DNA of 53,849 bases from JAYZDF01 sp036337945 (GCA_036337945.1 JAYZDF010000112.1:1-53849), one strand, 5' to 3'; shown: positions 35,984 to 45,719, counted from the first letter of the stretch. Numbers and translations are program-made. Notes: a model not told the origin generated them from the letters alone.

Positions 35984-37807
35984 TCAGCGATTTCCGCGAT
36001 AGTGATCGAAAACCCGCATTGCCTGTTGTTTGCCAAACCCCTCCACGGTAAGCAGTTCTTCTAAGCTTGCATTGGCCACACGCTCTGGACTTCCGAACGC
36101 CGTGAGAAGAGCGCGCCGGCGTTTTGGCCCTACACCAGGAATATCGTCGAGCTCCGACCTCAGCGTTTTCTTGGCTCGCCTCGCCTGATTAAATGTTACG
36201 GCAAAACGGTGAGCTTCATCTCGTATGGCCATGAGGAGCCGCATTTCCGGAGCGCTTGTTGGAATCATGATGGCCGCTTTAGCACCCTCACGAAAAACGC
36301 GCTCAGGTTTCTTAGCCGCATCTAGGCCTCGCTCTTTAGCCAAGCCCACAAGATCTATGTGCTCGACGTTCAGATCACGTAAAGCCGCACGGGCGGCTCC
36401 CAGTTGCCCCTTTCCGCCATCGATCACCATGAGATGCGGTAAATCGTTCTCCTCGAGTCCTCTGATAGTCCTTCGACTAACAACTTGATACATCGAGGCA
36501 AAGTCGTTCTGATTATCCATGCCTTTGATTCGGTATCGACGATAAGAGCGTTTCTCTGGATAAGAGTTCACAAAAGTGACTTTGGACGCGACGATTTCGT
36601 CTCCTTGAAAATGAGACACATCAAAGCACTCAATCTTCTCCGGCAAGTGACGAAGATGTAACTTCGTTTTCAACCCTTCTAAAGTCGAAGCTTTCGACTG
36701 GTCCTTTTTGCGACGTTCCTCAAATCCATGTTTAGCATTTTCATTCGCCAGTTCTACTAGCCTCACTCGCTCACCTCGCTGAGGAATTGAAACAACAACC
36801 TTCTTGCCTCGTTGCTCAGTAAGGAGTTCTTGAATTGTTGCTAAATCGCGACATTGAAAAGGTAACACTACTTCTTGTGGCATGGCTTGGTGATCCAAAT
36901 AGTATTGTAAGACAAACGTCTGAAGAACATCTGACGACTCAAGAGAACTCGCTTTAAAGTGCGTTCGGTGAAAATCTCGTACGCGCCCTTCTCTCACTTC
37001 CATGATAACGATGCAGTGCTGTGTGTCGTCTCGAAAAAAACCGATCACATCTTGGTCTCTCATTGAAGACATCACGGTATTCTGACGTTGTAGAGTCTTC
37101 CTTATCGCTTGTATCTGGTCACGTAGTTGCGCCGCCAACTCGTAGTCGAACGTTTCCGAAGCAGACCACATTCTCTCTTCAAGCTTTTTCAGCAAGGCGG
37201 GCTCTTGTCCCTCAAGAAAAAGCAGAGCATCTGCAACATCGGCCTGATAAGCTGCCTTGTCTATTTCGAACACGCAAGGAGCAGGACACCGTCCTATCTG
37301 GTACTCAAGACATGGTCGGTTGCGCTGAGCCATTTCGCGATCTGAACATGTACGCAATCTAAAGTGCCTATTGACCACCTTTAGCGTCTTTCGCGCGGCG
37401 TTCGAAGAATGAAATGGGCCAAAATATCTCGCTCCATCCTTCTTCATCTTTCTTACCATCTGCACCCAAGGGAATTCATGTTTGGGATCTATCCGCAGAC
37501 AAAGATACTGTTTGTCGTCTTTCCATATGACATTGAATCTCGGTGAATGCTTTCGAATCAGCTCACGTTCAAGGAGCAATGCTTCTTTTTCAGAGTTTGT
37601 CACATGGGTCTGAATGTCGTGAAGAATCGTAGGTAGTTGACGTATGAAGCGGCGGTAATCCGTCGGAGTCTCACCAAAATAGCTTTGTACGCGCTTACGT
37701 AAAGATTTCGCCTTTCCGACGTACACCGCACGATTGAACTTATCCAAAAAGACGTAAACTCCCGGTTGATCCGGTAGATTTCGTGCAAACGATTTCCAGT
37801 CTCTCAT
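35984..37807 (-). CDS. uvrC: UvrC excinuclease subunit
   Basis: UvrC cuts DNA on both sides of damage marked by UvrB. The N-terminal GIY-YIG nuclease is clear (GVYVF and VYVGKAKSLRKR, residues 16-39 of my start). A Cys-rich patch and a UVR motif that binds UvrB follow. The C-terminal half has the RNase H-like nuclease and a helix-hairpin-helix pair (DIPGVGPKRR and VEGFGKQQ). I start at ATG 37807, only one base after the uvrB stop, giving 607 residues; a longer frame would overlap uvrB by 71 bases. The uvrB-uvrC order forms an operon read leftward. Confidence 0.95.
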   Translation of the reverse strand: MRDWKSFARNLPDQPGVYVFLDKFNRAVYVGKAKSLRKRVQSYFGETPTDYRRFIRQLPTILHDIQTHVTNSEKEALLLERELIRKHSPRFNVIWKDDKQYLCLRIDPKHEFPWVQMVRKMKKDGARYFGPFHSSNAARKTLKVVNRHFRLRTCSDREMAQRNRPCLEYQIGRCPAPCVFEIDKAAYQADVADALLFLEGQEPALLKKLEERMWSASETFDYELAAQLRDQIQAIRKTLQRQNTVMSSMRDQDVIGFFRDDTQHCIVIMEVREGRVRDFHRTHFKASSLESSDVLQTFVLQYYLDHQAMPQEVVLPFQCRDLATIQELLTEQRGKKVVVSIPQRGERVRLVELANENAKHGFEERRKKDQSKASTLEGLKTKLHLRHLPEKIECFDVSHFQGDEIVASKVTFVNSYPEKRSYRRYRIKGMDNQNDFASMYQVVSRRTIRGLEENDLPHLMVIDGGKGQLGAARAALRDLNVEHIDLVGLAKERGLDAAKKPERVFREGAKAAIMIPTSAPEMRLLMAIRDEAHRFAVTFNQARRAKKTLRSELDDIPGVGPKRRRALLTAFGSPERVANASLEELLTVEGFGKQQAMRVFDHYRGNR

Positions 37808-37808
37808 G

Positions 37809-39857
37809 CTAAGGTCTCTTACGGCCCTTCTTACCTCTGGAACGTCGGCGAGGCTTCTGTATCTTCTCTTTTGGAACACCTAGAGAACCCTGTTTGAGAT
37901 TATTCATTTGGTCGCGAAGTTCTGCCGCTTTCTCGAAGTCTAATTCTTCAGCCGCTGCGTACATTTCCTTCTGCACTTCCTTAATCTTTGCGGCGAGTTC
38001 TCGAGGAGACATATCTTCTGTTGTTTCCGTGAGACTTCGCAACTCTGTTTTGAAACCTGCAACCTCACGAAGATCGACAATTGCTCTTTGAACGCTCTTT
38101 GGGGTGATGTTGTGTTCTTTGTTGTAGGCGAGCTGTTTTTCTCTACGGCGATTTGTTTCATCAATCGCAACCTGCATCGAACGAGTGATGCGATCAGCAT
38201 ACATAATGACCGTTCCATTTATATTTCTTGCTGCGCGACCTATCGTTTGAATAAGCGAACGCTCAGACCGCAAGAAACCCTCTTTGTCTGCGTCTAAAAT
38301 CGCGACAAGAGACACTTCGGGAAGATCAAGACCTTCACGAAGCAGATTAATTCCGATGAGGACTTCGAAGACTCCTTTTCTGAGGTCTCGTAAGATTTCC
38401 ATCCGCTCGATTGTATCTATGTCAGAATGTAAATACCGAGCGCGAATTCCTGCTTCTTGTACGTATTCTGCGAGGTCTTCGGCCATGCGCTTTGTAAGCG
38501 TCGTTACAAGCACACGCTCATTGTTCCCGAGCCGCTTTTGAATTTCCTCGAGTAAGTCGTCTACTTGATTACCCACGGGTTTCGTTATGATTACAGGGTC
38601 ACATAGACCCGTTGGTCGAATAATTTGTTCAACAAACACACCTTCGGTTCTGTCAAACTCGTAGTTTGCTGGTGTCGCAGAAACGTAAATACAACGTCTC
38701 GAGAACTTCTCAAACTCATCAAACTTGAGTGGTCGATTATCCAAGGCTGAGGGTAGCCGAAATCCATGTTCAACGAGCGTCGTCTTGCGAGCTCTGTCAC
38801 CTCTGTACATCGCCTGTACCTGAGAAACGGTTTGATGCGACTCATCGATCACCAACAAGAAATCATCTGGAAAATAATCAAGCAAACATGGCGGAGCTTC
38901 ACCGGGTGCTCGTCCTGATAGATGTCGCGAGTAATTCTCTACGCCATTCACGGTCCCGGTCTGCTCGAGCATCTCAAGATCGTAGCTCGTGCGTTGTTCA
39001 AGGCGTTGCGCTTCCAGCAGTTTCCCGTCGGCATTCAGTTCTTGAAGTCTTTCCAAAAGCTCGTTACGAATGCTCACCAATGCTTTCGCGCGACGCTCGG
39101 GCGTTGTTACATAGTGACTGGCCGGAAACATTTTGATCTTGGCTAGGTCTCTAATTACCGTACCTCGAAGCGGATCTACTTCCCGGATCGCCTCGATTTC
39201 ATCTCCAAACCACTCAATCCTAAGAGCATGCTCTTCTTCATATGCTGGGAATACTTCGACGACATCACCGCGAACACGAAAGCAGCCTCGATGAAAATCG
39301 AAGTCATTTCGCTCATAGAGTAAATCTACCATTCGCTTCAGGACCGCTTGTCGTTCAATCCTCTGACCCGGACGCAACTCCAAAGTCATCCCCTCATAGA
39401 CCTCAGAAGCACCAATGCCATAGATGCAGCTCACGCTAGCAACAACCAGGACATCGTCTCGTTCCAACAAAGAACGTGTCGCTGAGTGGCGCATCCGATC
39501 GATCTCGTCATTAATCATCGAGTCCTTTTCGATCAGAGTGTCAGTGGACGGAATATACGCCTCGGGTTGGTAGTAATCGTAGTAGCTCACAAAATATTCG
39601 ACGGCGTTGTTCGGGAATAACTCTTTAAGTTCAGCGTATAGCTGCCCCGCGAGGGTTTTATTATGAACGAGGACAAGGCATGGGCGACCGTATTTCGCCG
39701 CGACGTTAGCGACAGTAAACGTCTTACCGGTCCCGGTGGCTCCTAAGAGGAGTTGTTGACATGGTTTGCCCAGCGCAAGGCCCTTCGCCAATCCAGCAAT
39801 CGCGCTCGGTTGGTCTCCTCTGGGAGTGAATTGTGTAACTAAATCAAAGAGACTCAT
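37809..39857 (-). CDS. uvrB: UvrB excinuclease subunit
   Basis: The 682-residue helicase-like subunit verifies damage and loads UvrC. Walker A GATGTGKT is at 39-46, and the beta-hairpin tip 'YDYYQPEAYIP' follows at about 92-102. The DESH motif and the helicase motif VI region (QTIGRAARN) are intact. A C-terminal UVR motif (EELDFEKAAELRDQM) and a basic tail complete it. It is separated from carD by a strong terminator (39882-39915), so uvrBC are transcribed from their own start. No LexA-type palindrome was recognised in the short gap. Confidence 0.97.
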   Translation of the reverse strand: MSLFDLVTQFTPRGDQPSAIAGLAKGLALGKPCQQLLLGATGTGKTFTVANVAAKYGRPCLVLVHNKTLAGQLYAELKELFPNNAVEYFVSYYDYYQPEAYIPSTDTLIEKDSMINDEIDRMRHSATRSLLERDDVLVVASVSCIYGIGASEVYEGMTLELRPGQRIERQAVLKRMVDLLYERNDFDFHRGCFRVRGDVVEVFPAYEEEHALRIEWFGDEIEAIREVDPLRGTVIRDLAKIKMFPASHYVTTPERRAKALVSIRNELLERLQELNADGKLLEAQRLEQRTSYDLEMLEQTGTVNGVENYSRHLSGRAPGEAPPCLLDYFPDDFLLVIDESHQTVSQVQAMYRGDRARKTTLVEHGFRLPSALDNRPLKFDEFEKFSRRCIYVSATPANYEFDRTEGVFVEQIIRPTGLCDPVIITKPVGNQVDDLLEEIQKRLGNNERVLVTTLTKRMAEDLAEYVQEAGIRARYLHSDIDTIERMEILRDLRKGVFEVLIGINLLREGLDLPEVSLVAILDADKEGFLRSERSLIQTIGRAARNINGTVIMYADRITRSMQVAIDETNRRREKQLAYNKEHNITPKSVQRAIVDLREVAGFKTELRSLTETTEDMSPRELAAKIKEVQKEMYAAAEELDFEKAAELRDQMNNLKQGSLGVPKEKIQKPRRRSRGKKGRKRP

Positions 39858-39881
39858 CAGACTTCAATCTCATTAAAAAAC

Positions 39882-39915
39882 AAAGTCGCCGGCCTTGTCT
39901 GCAAGGCGGCGACTT
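39882..39915 (-). terminator. Intrinsic terminator of carD
   Basis: An approximately 15-base stem (AAAGTCGCCG and CCTTG on one arm, with one extra G bulged) encloses a TCTG loop and is followed on the minus strand by TTTGTTTTTT. It lies 27 bases after the carD stop and before uvrB. Plus-strand T residues on the other side could allow weaker bidirectional action. Confidence 0.85.
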
Positions 39916-39941
39916 TTCGATTGTTTTTTTAGGCTAAACGC

Positions 39942-40436
39942 TTAGCAATGAAAAATATCAGTGAATTCTTGTTCCACTTCGTCTTCATTCATGCCCTTAG
40001 CAATGGATAGCTCCTTGACGAGGAGAGACTTAGCAGTGTCCAGCATCTTCCTTTCGCCAAAAGACAAATCTTTATCGCTCTTCAGCAGATAGAGGTCTCT
40101 GAGGACCTGAGCGATTTGCCTGGGCTCACCAGATTTGATTTTCTCCATGTACTCACGATAGCGGCGGTTCCAGGTTGTTGATTCAACCGCGAACTCTTTT
40201 TCGCGTAGAACGCCAAAAACCTCGTCCACTTCTTGATTATTCATGATTTCGCGAAGACCATTTGGTCCACTCGCGCCCATAGGAATCATGACTTTCATGC
40301 CATTATCCAGGATGCGGAGAACGTAAAAATGCTGCTCTTCGCCGCAAACATCGCGGCTCTCAATTCCGGTAACCTCACCCACTCCATGAGCTGGGTACAC
40401 AGCTTTGTCTCCGATTTGAAAATTCTGTTCTAGCAT
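39942..40436 (-). CDS. carD: CarD/CdnL RNA-polymerase-binding regulator
   Basis: The 164-residue protein fits CarD/CdnL. The N-terminal RNA-polymerase interaction domain (1-60) begins 'FQIGDKAVYPAHGVGEVTGI'. The helical C-terminal DNA-binding domain holds 'WNRRYREYMEKIKSG' and 'LSFGERKMLDTAKSLL'. CarD stabilises open promoter complexes and is often essential, particularly at rRNA promoters. It has an ATG at 40436 and is monocistronic, ended by the terminator at 39882-39915. The region upstream contains a short hairpin (40539-40554). Confidence 0.94.
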   Translation of the reverse strand: MLEQNFQIGDKAVYPAHGVGEVTGIESRDVCGEEQHFYVLRILDNGMKVMIPMGASGPNGLREIMNNQEVDEVFGVLREKEFAVESTTWNRRYREYMEKIKSGEPRQIAQVLRDLYLLKSDKDLSFGERKMLDTAKSLLVKELSIAKGMNEDEVEQEFTDIFHC

Positions 40437-40906
40437 AGGCCTGAACGTGCCTCCTTCACTTCGCTCACTTAATCCTTCCGAAAAAATAACGCAGTGCAGT
40501 AAAAGTTCATCATATTCTTTAGCGGTTTGATATCAATGGGTTCTGCTAAGAACCGATCACCGAACGCACTCTCTTTTACAAGGAAAACGCCCCGGTTCGT
40601 CAGAGACACCTAGGTGCGCATTTATAGGAAATCATCCTACATTGCCCTCGTAATTGTGGCGGACATTATCATTTTCCATCGATTCTGTAAAGTATTTTTG
40701 CGTTTCGTTTCTTGACACCAGCTTTTTCGGGACATATGGTCCGCGGTTTTTTCGTTTCGCAATTGCAAAAGTATTTATGATCACTGGCTCTTCTGAACAA
40801 ATCTCAAGGCAAACAGACGATAGAATGTACGACCGCAACGACTCAATTATAGCCGAAACGAGCGCTCTTTTCTATCATGTCGGACGATCGTCGTATGTTG
40901 CCCATT
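40437..40906. other. Upstream region of carD and downstream of the mutase gene
   Basis: This 470-base region has no convincing gene. GGTTCT-GCTA-AGAACC (40539-40554) is a perfect short hairpin that could be an operator for carD. A TATAAT lies on the minus strand near 40845-40850 without a good -35. A 68-codon minus-strand frame starting at a TTG (40632-40838) is not supported. Confidence 0.35.
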
Positions 40907-42271
40907 TTAGGAAATGCGTTCTCGCATGTTTTGGACAGAATCCTCGATGTATTTCCTGATTTCTGCGAGCCGTTCAGGGTTTTGCGCTTCAAAACGCATC
41001 ACTAAGATGGGTCCTGTGTTCGAACACCGAACTAGACCCCAGCCATCCTCGAAAACGACACGGGCGCCATCGATATCGATAACTTGATGCCCCTCAGCTT
41101 TGAAAAACTCAGTCACTTTGTCCACCAACTCGAACTTAAGTTCTTCTGGACACTCCACCCGTAGCTCAGGCGTAGAATAAAGTTTTGGTAGGTCAGATAA
41201 CAATTCAGATAACGGAACCGAAGATTTGGATACGATCTCGAGTAAACGCAGCCCGGCGTACGTAGCATCATCAAACCCGAAAAATCGATGTTTGAAAAAT
41301 ATGTGACCACTCATTTCGCCAGCAATCGCGGCCTTGACCTTCTTCATCTGGTCCTTAATGAGGCTGTGACCGGTCTTCCACATGACTGCTTTACCACCGT
41401 GCTTTTCGATGTCGTCATACATGATTTGGCTACATTTGACCTCGCCAACAATCGTCGCACCAGGTTCCTCTTGAAGGATTGCTCGAGCAAACAATATCAA
41501 CAGTTGATCGCCCCATAGAATCTGGCCTTTTTCGTCGACAACTCCGATACGGTCTCCATCGCCATCAAACGCAATTCCGAAGTCTGCTTTATGCGCCAGA
41601 ACCTCCCGTTGAAGGTCAACCAAGTTATCTTCGACTGTAGGGTCGGGATGATGATTAGGAAAGGTTGCATCCATCTCACAAAAAAGCGGAATGACCTCAA
41701 CACCATGCTCCTCAAAAACAGGAAGAGCAAAAGGACCCGCCGTCCCATTTCCGCCATCCACCACAACTTTTAGTTTTCGGCTCCCAAGCTTTATATTTTT
41801 CGCGCAAAACTCTTGGTACGCGGGAAAGATATCGAAGTTTTCGCTGCTGCCTTGACCCGATGCGAATTCTCCCGATTCGATAATCTCTCGAATCTCCTGG
41901 ATCTTCTCACCATGAAGCGAGTCCTTGTGAATCGCTATTTTGAAACCGTTGTACTCTGGTGGATTATGAGAGCCTGTGACCTCAATACCCCCATCAACAT
42001 CAAGATGATGAAGTGAAAAATATTGGATGGGAGTTGGTACACAACCTAAATTGACCACGTCAATTCCCGTTGAAGTAATCCCTTGAATAAGCGCATCAGA
42101 CAAGACCGGAGAAGATTCTCGACAGTCGTATCCTATTGAGACTCGTTTTACTGCTTGGGCTCGCGCCATAGTCCCGTAGGCTTTACCAATAAGCTCAACG
42201 GTTTCTTCGGTTAATTGAGTCTCAACCAACCCACGTATGTCGTACGAGCGAAAAATTCCAGAATCTACCAT
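40907..42271 (-). CDS. Phosphomannomutase/phosphoglucomutase
   Basis: The 454-residue enzyme moves phosphate between C6 and C1 of mannose or glucose. The active-site phosphoserine loop is TGSHNPPEYNG with Ser101. The metal loop DGDGDRIG is at about 236-243 and the sugar-binding loop GEMSGH follows. These are typical of the PMM/PGM group (ManB/AlgC type). The start shares one base with the manC stop (TAATG), so the pair is translationally coupled and makes GDP-mannose together with manC. The product would feed exopolysaccharide or lipopolysaccharide. I leave the symbol open, since manB and algC cannot be told apart by eye. Confidence 0.92.
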   Translation of the reverse strand: MVDSGIFRSYDIRGLVETQLTEETVELIGKAYGTMARAQAVKRVSIGYDCRESSPVLSDALIQGITSTGIDVVNLGCVPTPIQYFSLHHLDVDGGIEVTGSHNPPEYNGFKIAIHKDSLHGEKIQEIREIIESGEFASGQGSSENFDIFPAYQEFCAKNIKLGSRKLKVVVDGGNGTAGPFALPVFEEHGVEVIPLFCEMDATFPNHHPDPTVEDNLVDLQREVLAHKADFGIAFDGDGDRIGVVDEKGQILWGDQLLILFARAILQEEPGATIVGEVKCSQIMYDDIEKHGGKAVMWKTGHSLIKDQMKKVKAAIAGEMSGHIFFKHRFFGFDDATYAGLRLLEIVSKSSVPLSELLSDLPKLYSTPELRVECPEELKFELVDKVTEFFKAEGHQVIDIDGARVVFEDGWGLVRCSNTGPILVMRFEAQNPERLAEIRKYIEDSVQNMRERIS

Positions 42272-43335
42272 TAGATCAGTTCCTCACGTTCTATTTCTTC
42301 CAACTTTGATACGACTTCTCTCACCCGTTGCGATTGTTCTTTGGGCAGAACAAGTAACGCATCTGTCGTGTCCACAATCACAATATCTTTGACCCCCGCA
42401 AGAGCAACAAGTCTGCCCGCTCGAGAATCAACAAAGCAGCCTGATACATCATCGAGCGCAATCGCGTCTCCTAAGATAATATTCTCTTCCGGATCTTTAC
42501 GATGAAGCTCATCTGCTGACTCCCAAGACCCAACGTCGGACCACGCAAACGACGACGGAACAACGAGTAGCTTTTCAGACTTCTCAATAACGCCGTAGTC
42601 GATACTAATCTTCTCAAGTTTTGGGTAGAGCCGACCAATTTTTTTAGGGTCCTCTACTATCTGCGCCATCTTTTCGGACAGTTCCGGAAGTTTTTCTTGC
42701 AGCATCGCCTTCATTACCGAGGTGCGAAAGATGAACATACCACTATTCCACAAGTAGTTTCCTTCCGAGAGATAAGTTGTAGCTGTTTCTAAATCGGGCT
42801 TCTCTTTGAACCCTTTCACTTCGCAGAGGGGCAATTGATTAATCTTCTCAGGCAACTCATCACCTTTTTCGATGTATCCATAACCGGTCTCTGGACGAGT
42901 AGGAATCAGGCCCAAAAGAACAATGTTATCGTCTGCGGCATTCATGCCGGCTTCCAAATGAGTTAGAAACGCGTCTTCATCTCCAATGAAGTGATCAGCA
43001 GGAAGAACGACGCAGACCGCCTCTTGGTCACGTTGGTGAATTGTCTCTGTGGCCCAGGCGATACAAGGAGCGGTATTTCTTCCTTCGGGTTCACAGAGAA
43101 GATTTTCGTCCGGCAGCTCTGGAAGCTCCGCTTTAGCAAGCTTCGCATGTACCTTCGCGGTCACGACAATAATGTTGGACCAATCAAATTTCTTTAAGAC
43201 TCTCTGCACGGTTTGGCGTAACAGAGTTGATTCTCCCCCGATCGATAGAAACTGTTTGGGGTGATGGTGTCTACTTGCAGGCCAGAACCGAGTACCAGAA
43301 CCTCCTGCCATAATAACAATGTAACGGTTAGACAT
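42271..43335 (-). CDS. manC: Mannose-1-phosphate guanylyltransferase
   Basis: The 354-residue enzyme makes GDP-mannose from mannose-1-phosphate and GTP. The nucleotide-binding signature AGGSGTRFWPAS is at 10-21. The catalytic region 'EKPDLETATTYLSEGNYLWN' and the metal-binding region 'DYGVIEKSEKLLVVPSSFAWSD' are intact. It lacks the C-terminal isomerase domain of long type II enzymes, so the isomerase must be supplied elsewhere. It is coupled to the mutase gene, and 65 bases downstream of the broken FHA-GGDEF gene on the same strand. Confidence 0.92.
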   Translation of the reverse strand: MSNRYIVIMAGGSGTRFWPASRHHHPKQFLSIGGESTLLRQTVQRVLKKFDWSNIIVVTAKVHAKLAKAELPELPDENLLCEPEGRNTAPCIAWATETIHQRDQEAVCVVLPADHFIGDEDAFLTHLEAGMNAADDNIVLLGLIPTRPETGYGYIEKGDELPEKINQLPLCEVKGFKEKPDLETATTYLSEGNYLWNSGMFIFRTSVMKAMLQEKLPELSEKMAQIVEDPKKIGRLYPKLEKISIDYGVIEKSEKLLVVPSSFAWSDVGSWESADELHRKDPEENIILGDAIALDDVSGCFVDSRAGRLVALAGVKDIVIVDTTDALLVLPKEQSQRVREVVSKLEEIEREELI

Positions 43336-43400
43336 GTTGCAGTGACTAGCACATGACTCGCAGTAGGCAAATGCTAAAGCAGATCGCCCTATTCGGCTTT

Positions 43401-44324
43401 TTATGCCTCTTCTTCTAAAGGCCCGGACACCTGGTTGCGTCCAGCATTTTTCGCTTCATAGAGACGATCGTCAGCGTCTTTTATAAAGTGCAGAGGCTCA
43501 CGATGCTTCCCCATCACTGCGATGCCGAGTGAGATGCTCACGGGAATACGTTTCTGCTCGTACACAATGGGGCTCTCTTCAACCATTCGTCGGATCTTTT
43601 CACAAAATATCCCGGCCTTCTTACCGGTCGTGTCCGGCATAATAATTTAGAATTCCTCACCGCCGTATCGAGCGAACAATTCCTCTTTGCGGACGTGTTT
43701 CGAGATCAATTCTGCAACTCTCTTGAGAACATAATCCCCTGCGAGATGGCCGAAATTATCGTTGATCGATTTGAAATGGTCTAAATCGAACATGACGAGC
43801 GACAGAGGTCGGTCGTAACGAGAACAACGTGCCATTTCACGGTCGAGAAACTCTAAGAAGTAACGTTTATTGTGAATCTGAGTCAGACCATCCACGATGG
43901 TCATTTGATAAATTTCCTCGTGGTAGAGAGACTCAATATTGCCACCCTGAATAAACTTCAAGATAGCACCACCAATCTTTACAAGATCACCGGTGCGCAG
44001 TCGGTCGCGGCTTACTTCAATATCATTGACATAACTACCGTTGGTCGAGCCGAGATCTTCAAGGTGGAAACCGTCATCGGCCTTCAGAACACGGGCATGC
44101 AATCGCGAGACATTATCCATATCAATAACAATCCCGTTGTCTGCGCCACGACCGATCGTAACTTCATCACCAATGAGTGGGAAACGCTTACCTAAATCTG
44201 GACCATAAATCATGACGAGACAACTTTCGCCGGTAATTGCACGATCAACGATCCGGGAAACAGTCGATACACGTGTCTCCTCTTCTTGAGAGTGACCCAT
44301 GCCATATTCTGGTAAATCTCTCAC
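43401..44324 (-). pseudogene. FHA-GGDEF diguanylate cyclase interrupted by an in-frame TAA
   Basis: A GTG start (44324) with AGAGGT upstream begins a frame with an N-terminal FHA domain (about 40-115), containing 'TIGRGADNG', 'SRLHARV' and 'GSTNGSYVND', which bind phosphothreonine. A GGDEF domain follows from about 140. The active loop GGEEF is present, but the next codon is TAA (43647-43649). Two codons later the same frame resumes with ATG and the expected continuation 'MPDTTGKKAGIFCEKIRRM' to the normal C-terminus at 43401. One change (for example TTA to TAA) explains it. The full frame would be 307 residues. The upstream I-site is RKEE, not RxxD. Read-through, re-start at the ATG or an assembly error remain possible. 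Confidence 0.85.
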
Positions 44325-44387
44325 GCTACCTCTTCAACCTCTCACGACCGAAACAGATTTCCAATGTGGGACAAAAGCGTCAAAACA

Positions 44388-45719
44388 CTACTTTTCACTA
44401 CCTGAGTCCGAGTTACCCCCAGGCTCACTGGCCGAACGAATCGCCGTCTTAATTTGCTCCATCTTAGCGAAAGGTGGCGATGTCGTATCTAGGTCGATAT
44501 TCAAGCCTGACAATGCCTCATTGGTCGCACGTAGTCGATGCGATAGCACCTGCACGAAGCTCCAAAGTAACTTGCTCGCAAGAACTGATTCGGTTCGAAC
44601 TAAAGAATAAAAAGCGGTCCGGGTCAGCGCCATTAGGCGGGTATCAATACGTGCTCGAACCGATGCTGAGCGTGGCGAGTGATCGACGAGCGCCATTTCA
44701 CCAAAATGAACTCCCGGTCCCAAGGTCGTTAGTGGACGTCCGCCTTTAACAACTTCGACCTCTCCTGCCAGAATAATGTAGAATTCTTCTCCTGTGCTAC
44801 CCTCTTTTATGGCGTACTCGCCAGGCTTGAAGGTTCGAAGAGTTGTTTGGTTCAATACCTTTACCAGCTCTTTGTAGCCAAGATGACGAAACAAAGGAAT
44901 CTTGCGAAGAATATCAAGTTTCCTAATAACGTCTGCCGCCGAAGGATCTGAGACATCTCCGGGGAGACGCATGACAACCGAAGTAATGTTATCTTTTCCA
45001 CCTCGAGCGTTGGCAATACCGACGAGTCTTTTAGGGAGTTCTTCTCCTTCTCCGTGACTTAGTATCTCACCCAGCTCTCGTTCGTCTTCAAAATAGCCGT
45101 GTAGCCCATCGGAGCAAAGTAAGCATGTATCACCAGGCAGTAAATCAAATACTAATGTATCAACTTGTACCGTCTCGGTGATTCCTACGGCTCGTGTAAT
45201 CACATTTGAGAACGGCGACCGTTTCGCCTCTTCAACAGTGATCGTGCCTTTCTTGATTTGTTCCCATAAATACGAGTGATCTTCCGAAAGCTGATGAATC
45301 TGACTGGCGCGATAGAGATACACACGCGAGTCGCCCACGTGAGCCATAAAGGCTTTATTTCCAGCGAGTAGCACCATGGACAGAGTTGTTCCCATGCCAT
45401 GTCGTTTTTTATCCCGCTGCGCCATATGGAAGATCGAACTCGATGCCACATTCACGGCAAGTTCCACGGCTCTTTGGAGTTGTACTCGAAGCTCTTTTTT
45501 GTTCGGACTTTGAGTAAAGGAGTCGATCAGAGGCTTTCTCTTCAGTAGTTCCTCTTGTACGATCCTCAATCCTTGTGCGGATGCAACCTCGCCTGCAGCG
45601 TGACCCCCCATGCCATCAGCAACGGCATACAAGCCTAAATCTTCATCGATCAGCCAGCCGTCTTCGTTATGTTTTCGGGTTCGCCCAACATCTGTAAGTG
45701 CCCAGGAATCTACGCGCAT
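44388..45719 (-). CDS. PP2C-type phosphatase with cyclic-nucleotide-binding domain
   Basis: The 443-residue protein has a PP2C phosphatase domain (about 1-245). Metal and catalytic motifs are ED at 19-20, ADGMGGHAAGE at 34-44, AHVGDSR, CSDGLHGYF and GGKDNITSV; all are intact. A cyclic-nucleotide-binding domain (about 275-400) carries FGEMALVDHSPRSASV, the phosphate-binding cassette with Arg, so ligand binding is likely. The protein would remove phosphate from Ser/Thr proteins under cyclic-nucleotide control. A good AAGGTAG precedes the ATG. It heads the leftward cluster with the FHA-GGDEF gene and the GDP-mannose genes, 63 bases from the next gene. Confidence 0.92.
   Translation of the reverse strand: MRVDSWALTDVGRTRKHNEDGWLIDEDLGLYAVADGMGGHAAGEVASAQGLRIVQEELLKRKPLIDSFTQSPNKKELRVQLQRAVELAVNVASSSIFHMAQRDKKRHGMGTTLSMVLLAGNKAFMAHVGDSRVYLYRASQIHQLSEDHSYLWEQIKKGTITVEEAKRSPFSNVITRAVGITETVQVDTLVFDLLPGDTCLLCSDGLHGYFEDERELGEILSHGEGEELPKRLVGIANARGGKDNITSVVMRLPGDVSDPSAADVIRKLDILRKIPLFRHLGYKELVKVLNQTTLRTFKPGEYAIKEGSTGEEFYIILAGEVEVVKGGRPLTTLGPGVHFGEMALVDHSPRSASVRARIDTRLMALTRTAFYSLVRTESVLASKLLWSFVQVLSHRLRATNEALSGLNIDLDTTSPPFAKMEQIKTAIRSASEPGGNSDSGSEK

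Noticed and set aside
37808..37879. Longer uvrC start inside uvrB
   Set aside because: It would overlap uvrB by 71 bases and add 24 residues not seen in UvrC; the ATG one base after the uvrB stop is normal coupling.
40632..40838. 68-codon minus-strand frame upstream of the mutase gene
   Set aside because: TTG start, no ribosome-binding site, no family resemblance.
43670..43690. RxxD inhibitory site in the GGDEF gene
   Set aside because: The position reads RKEE, so the canonical c-di-GMP inhibition site is absent.
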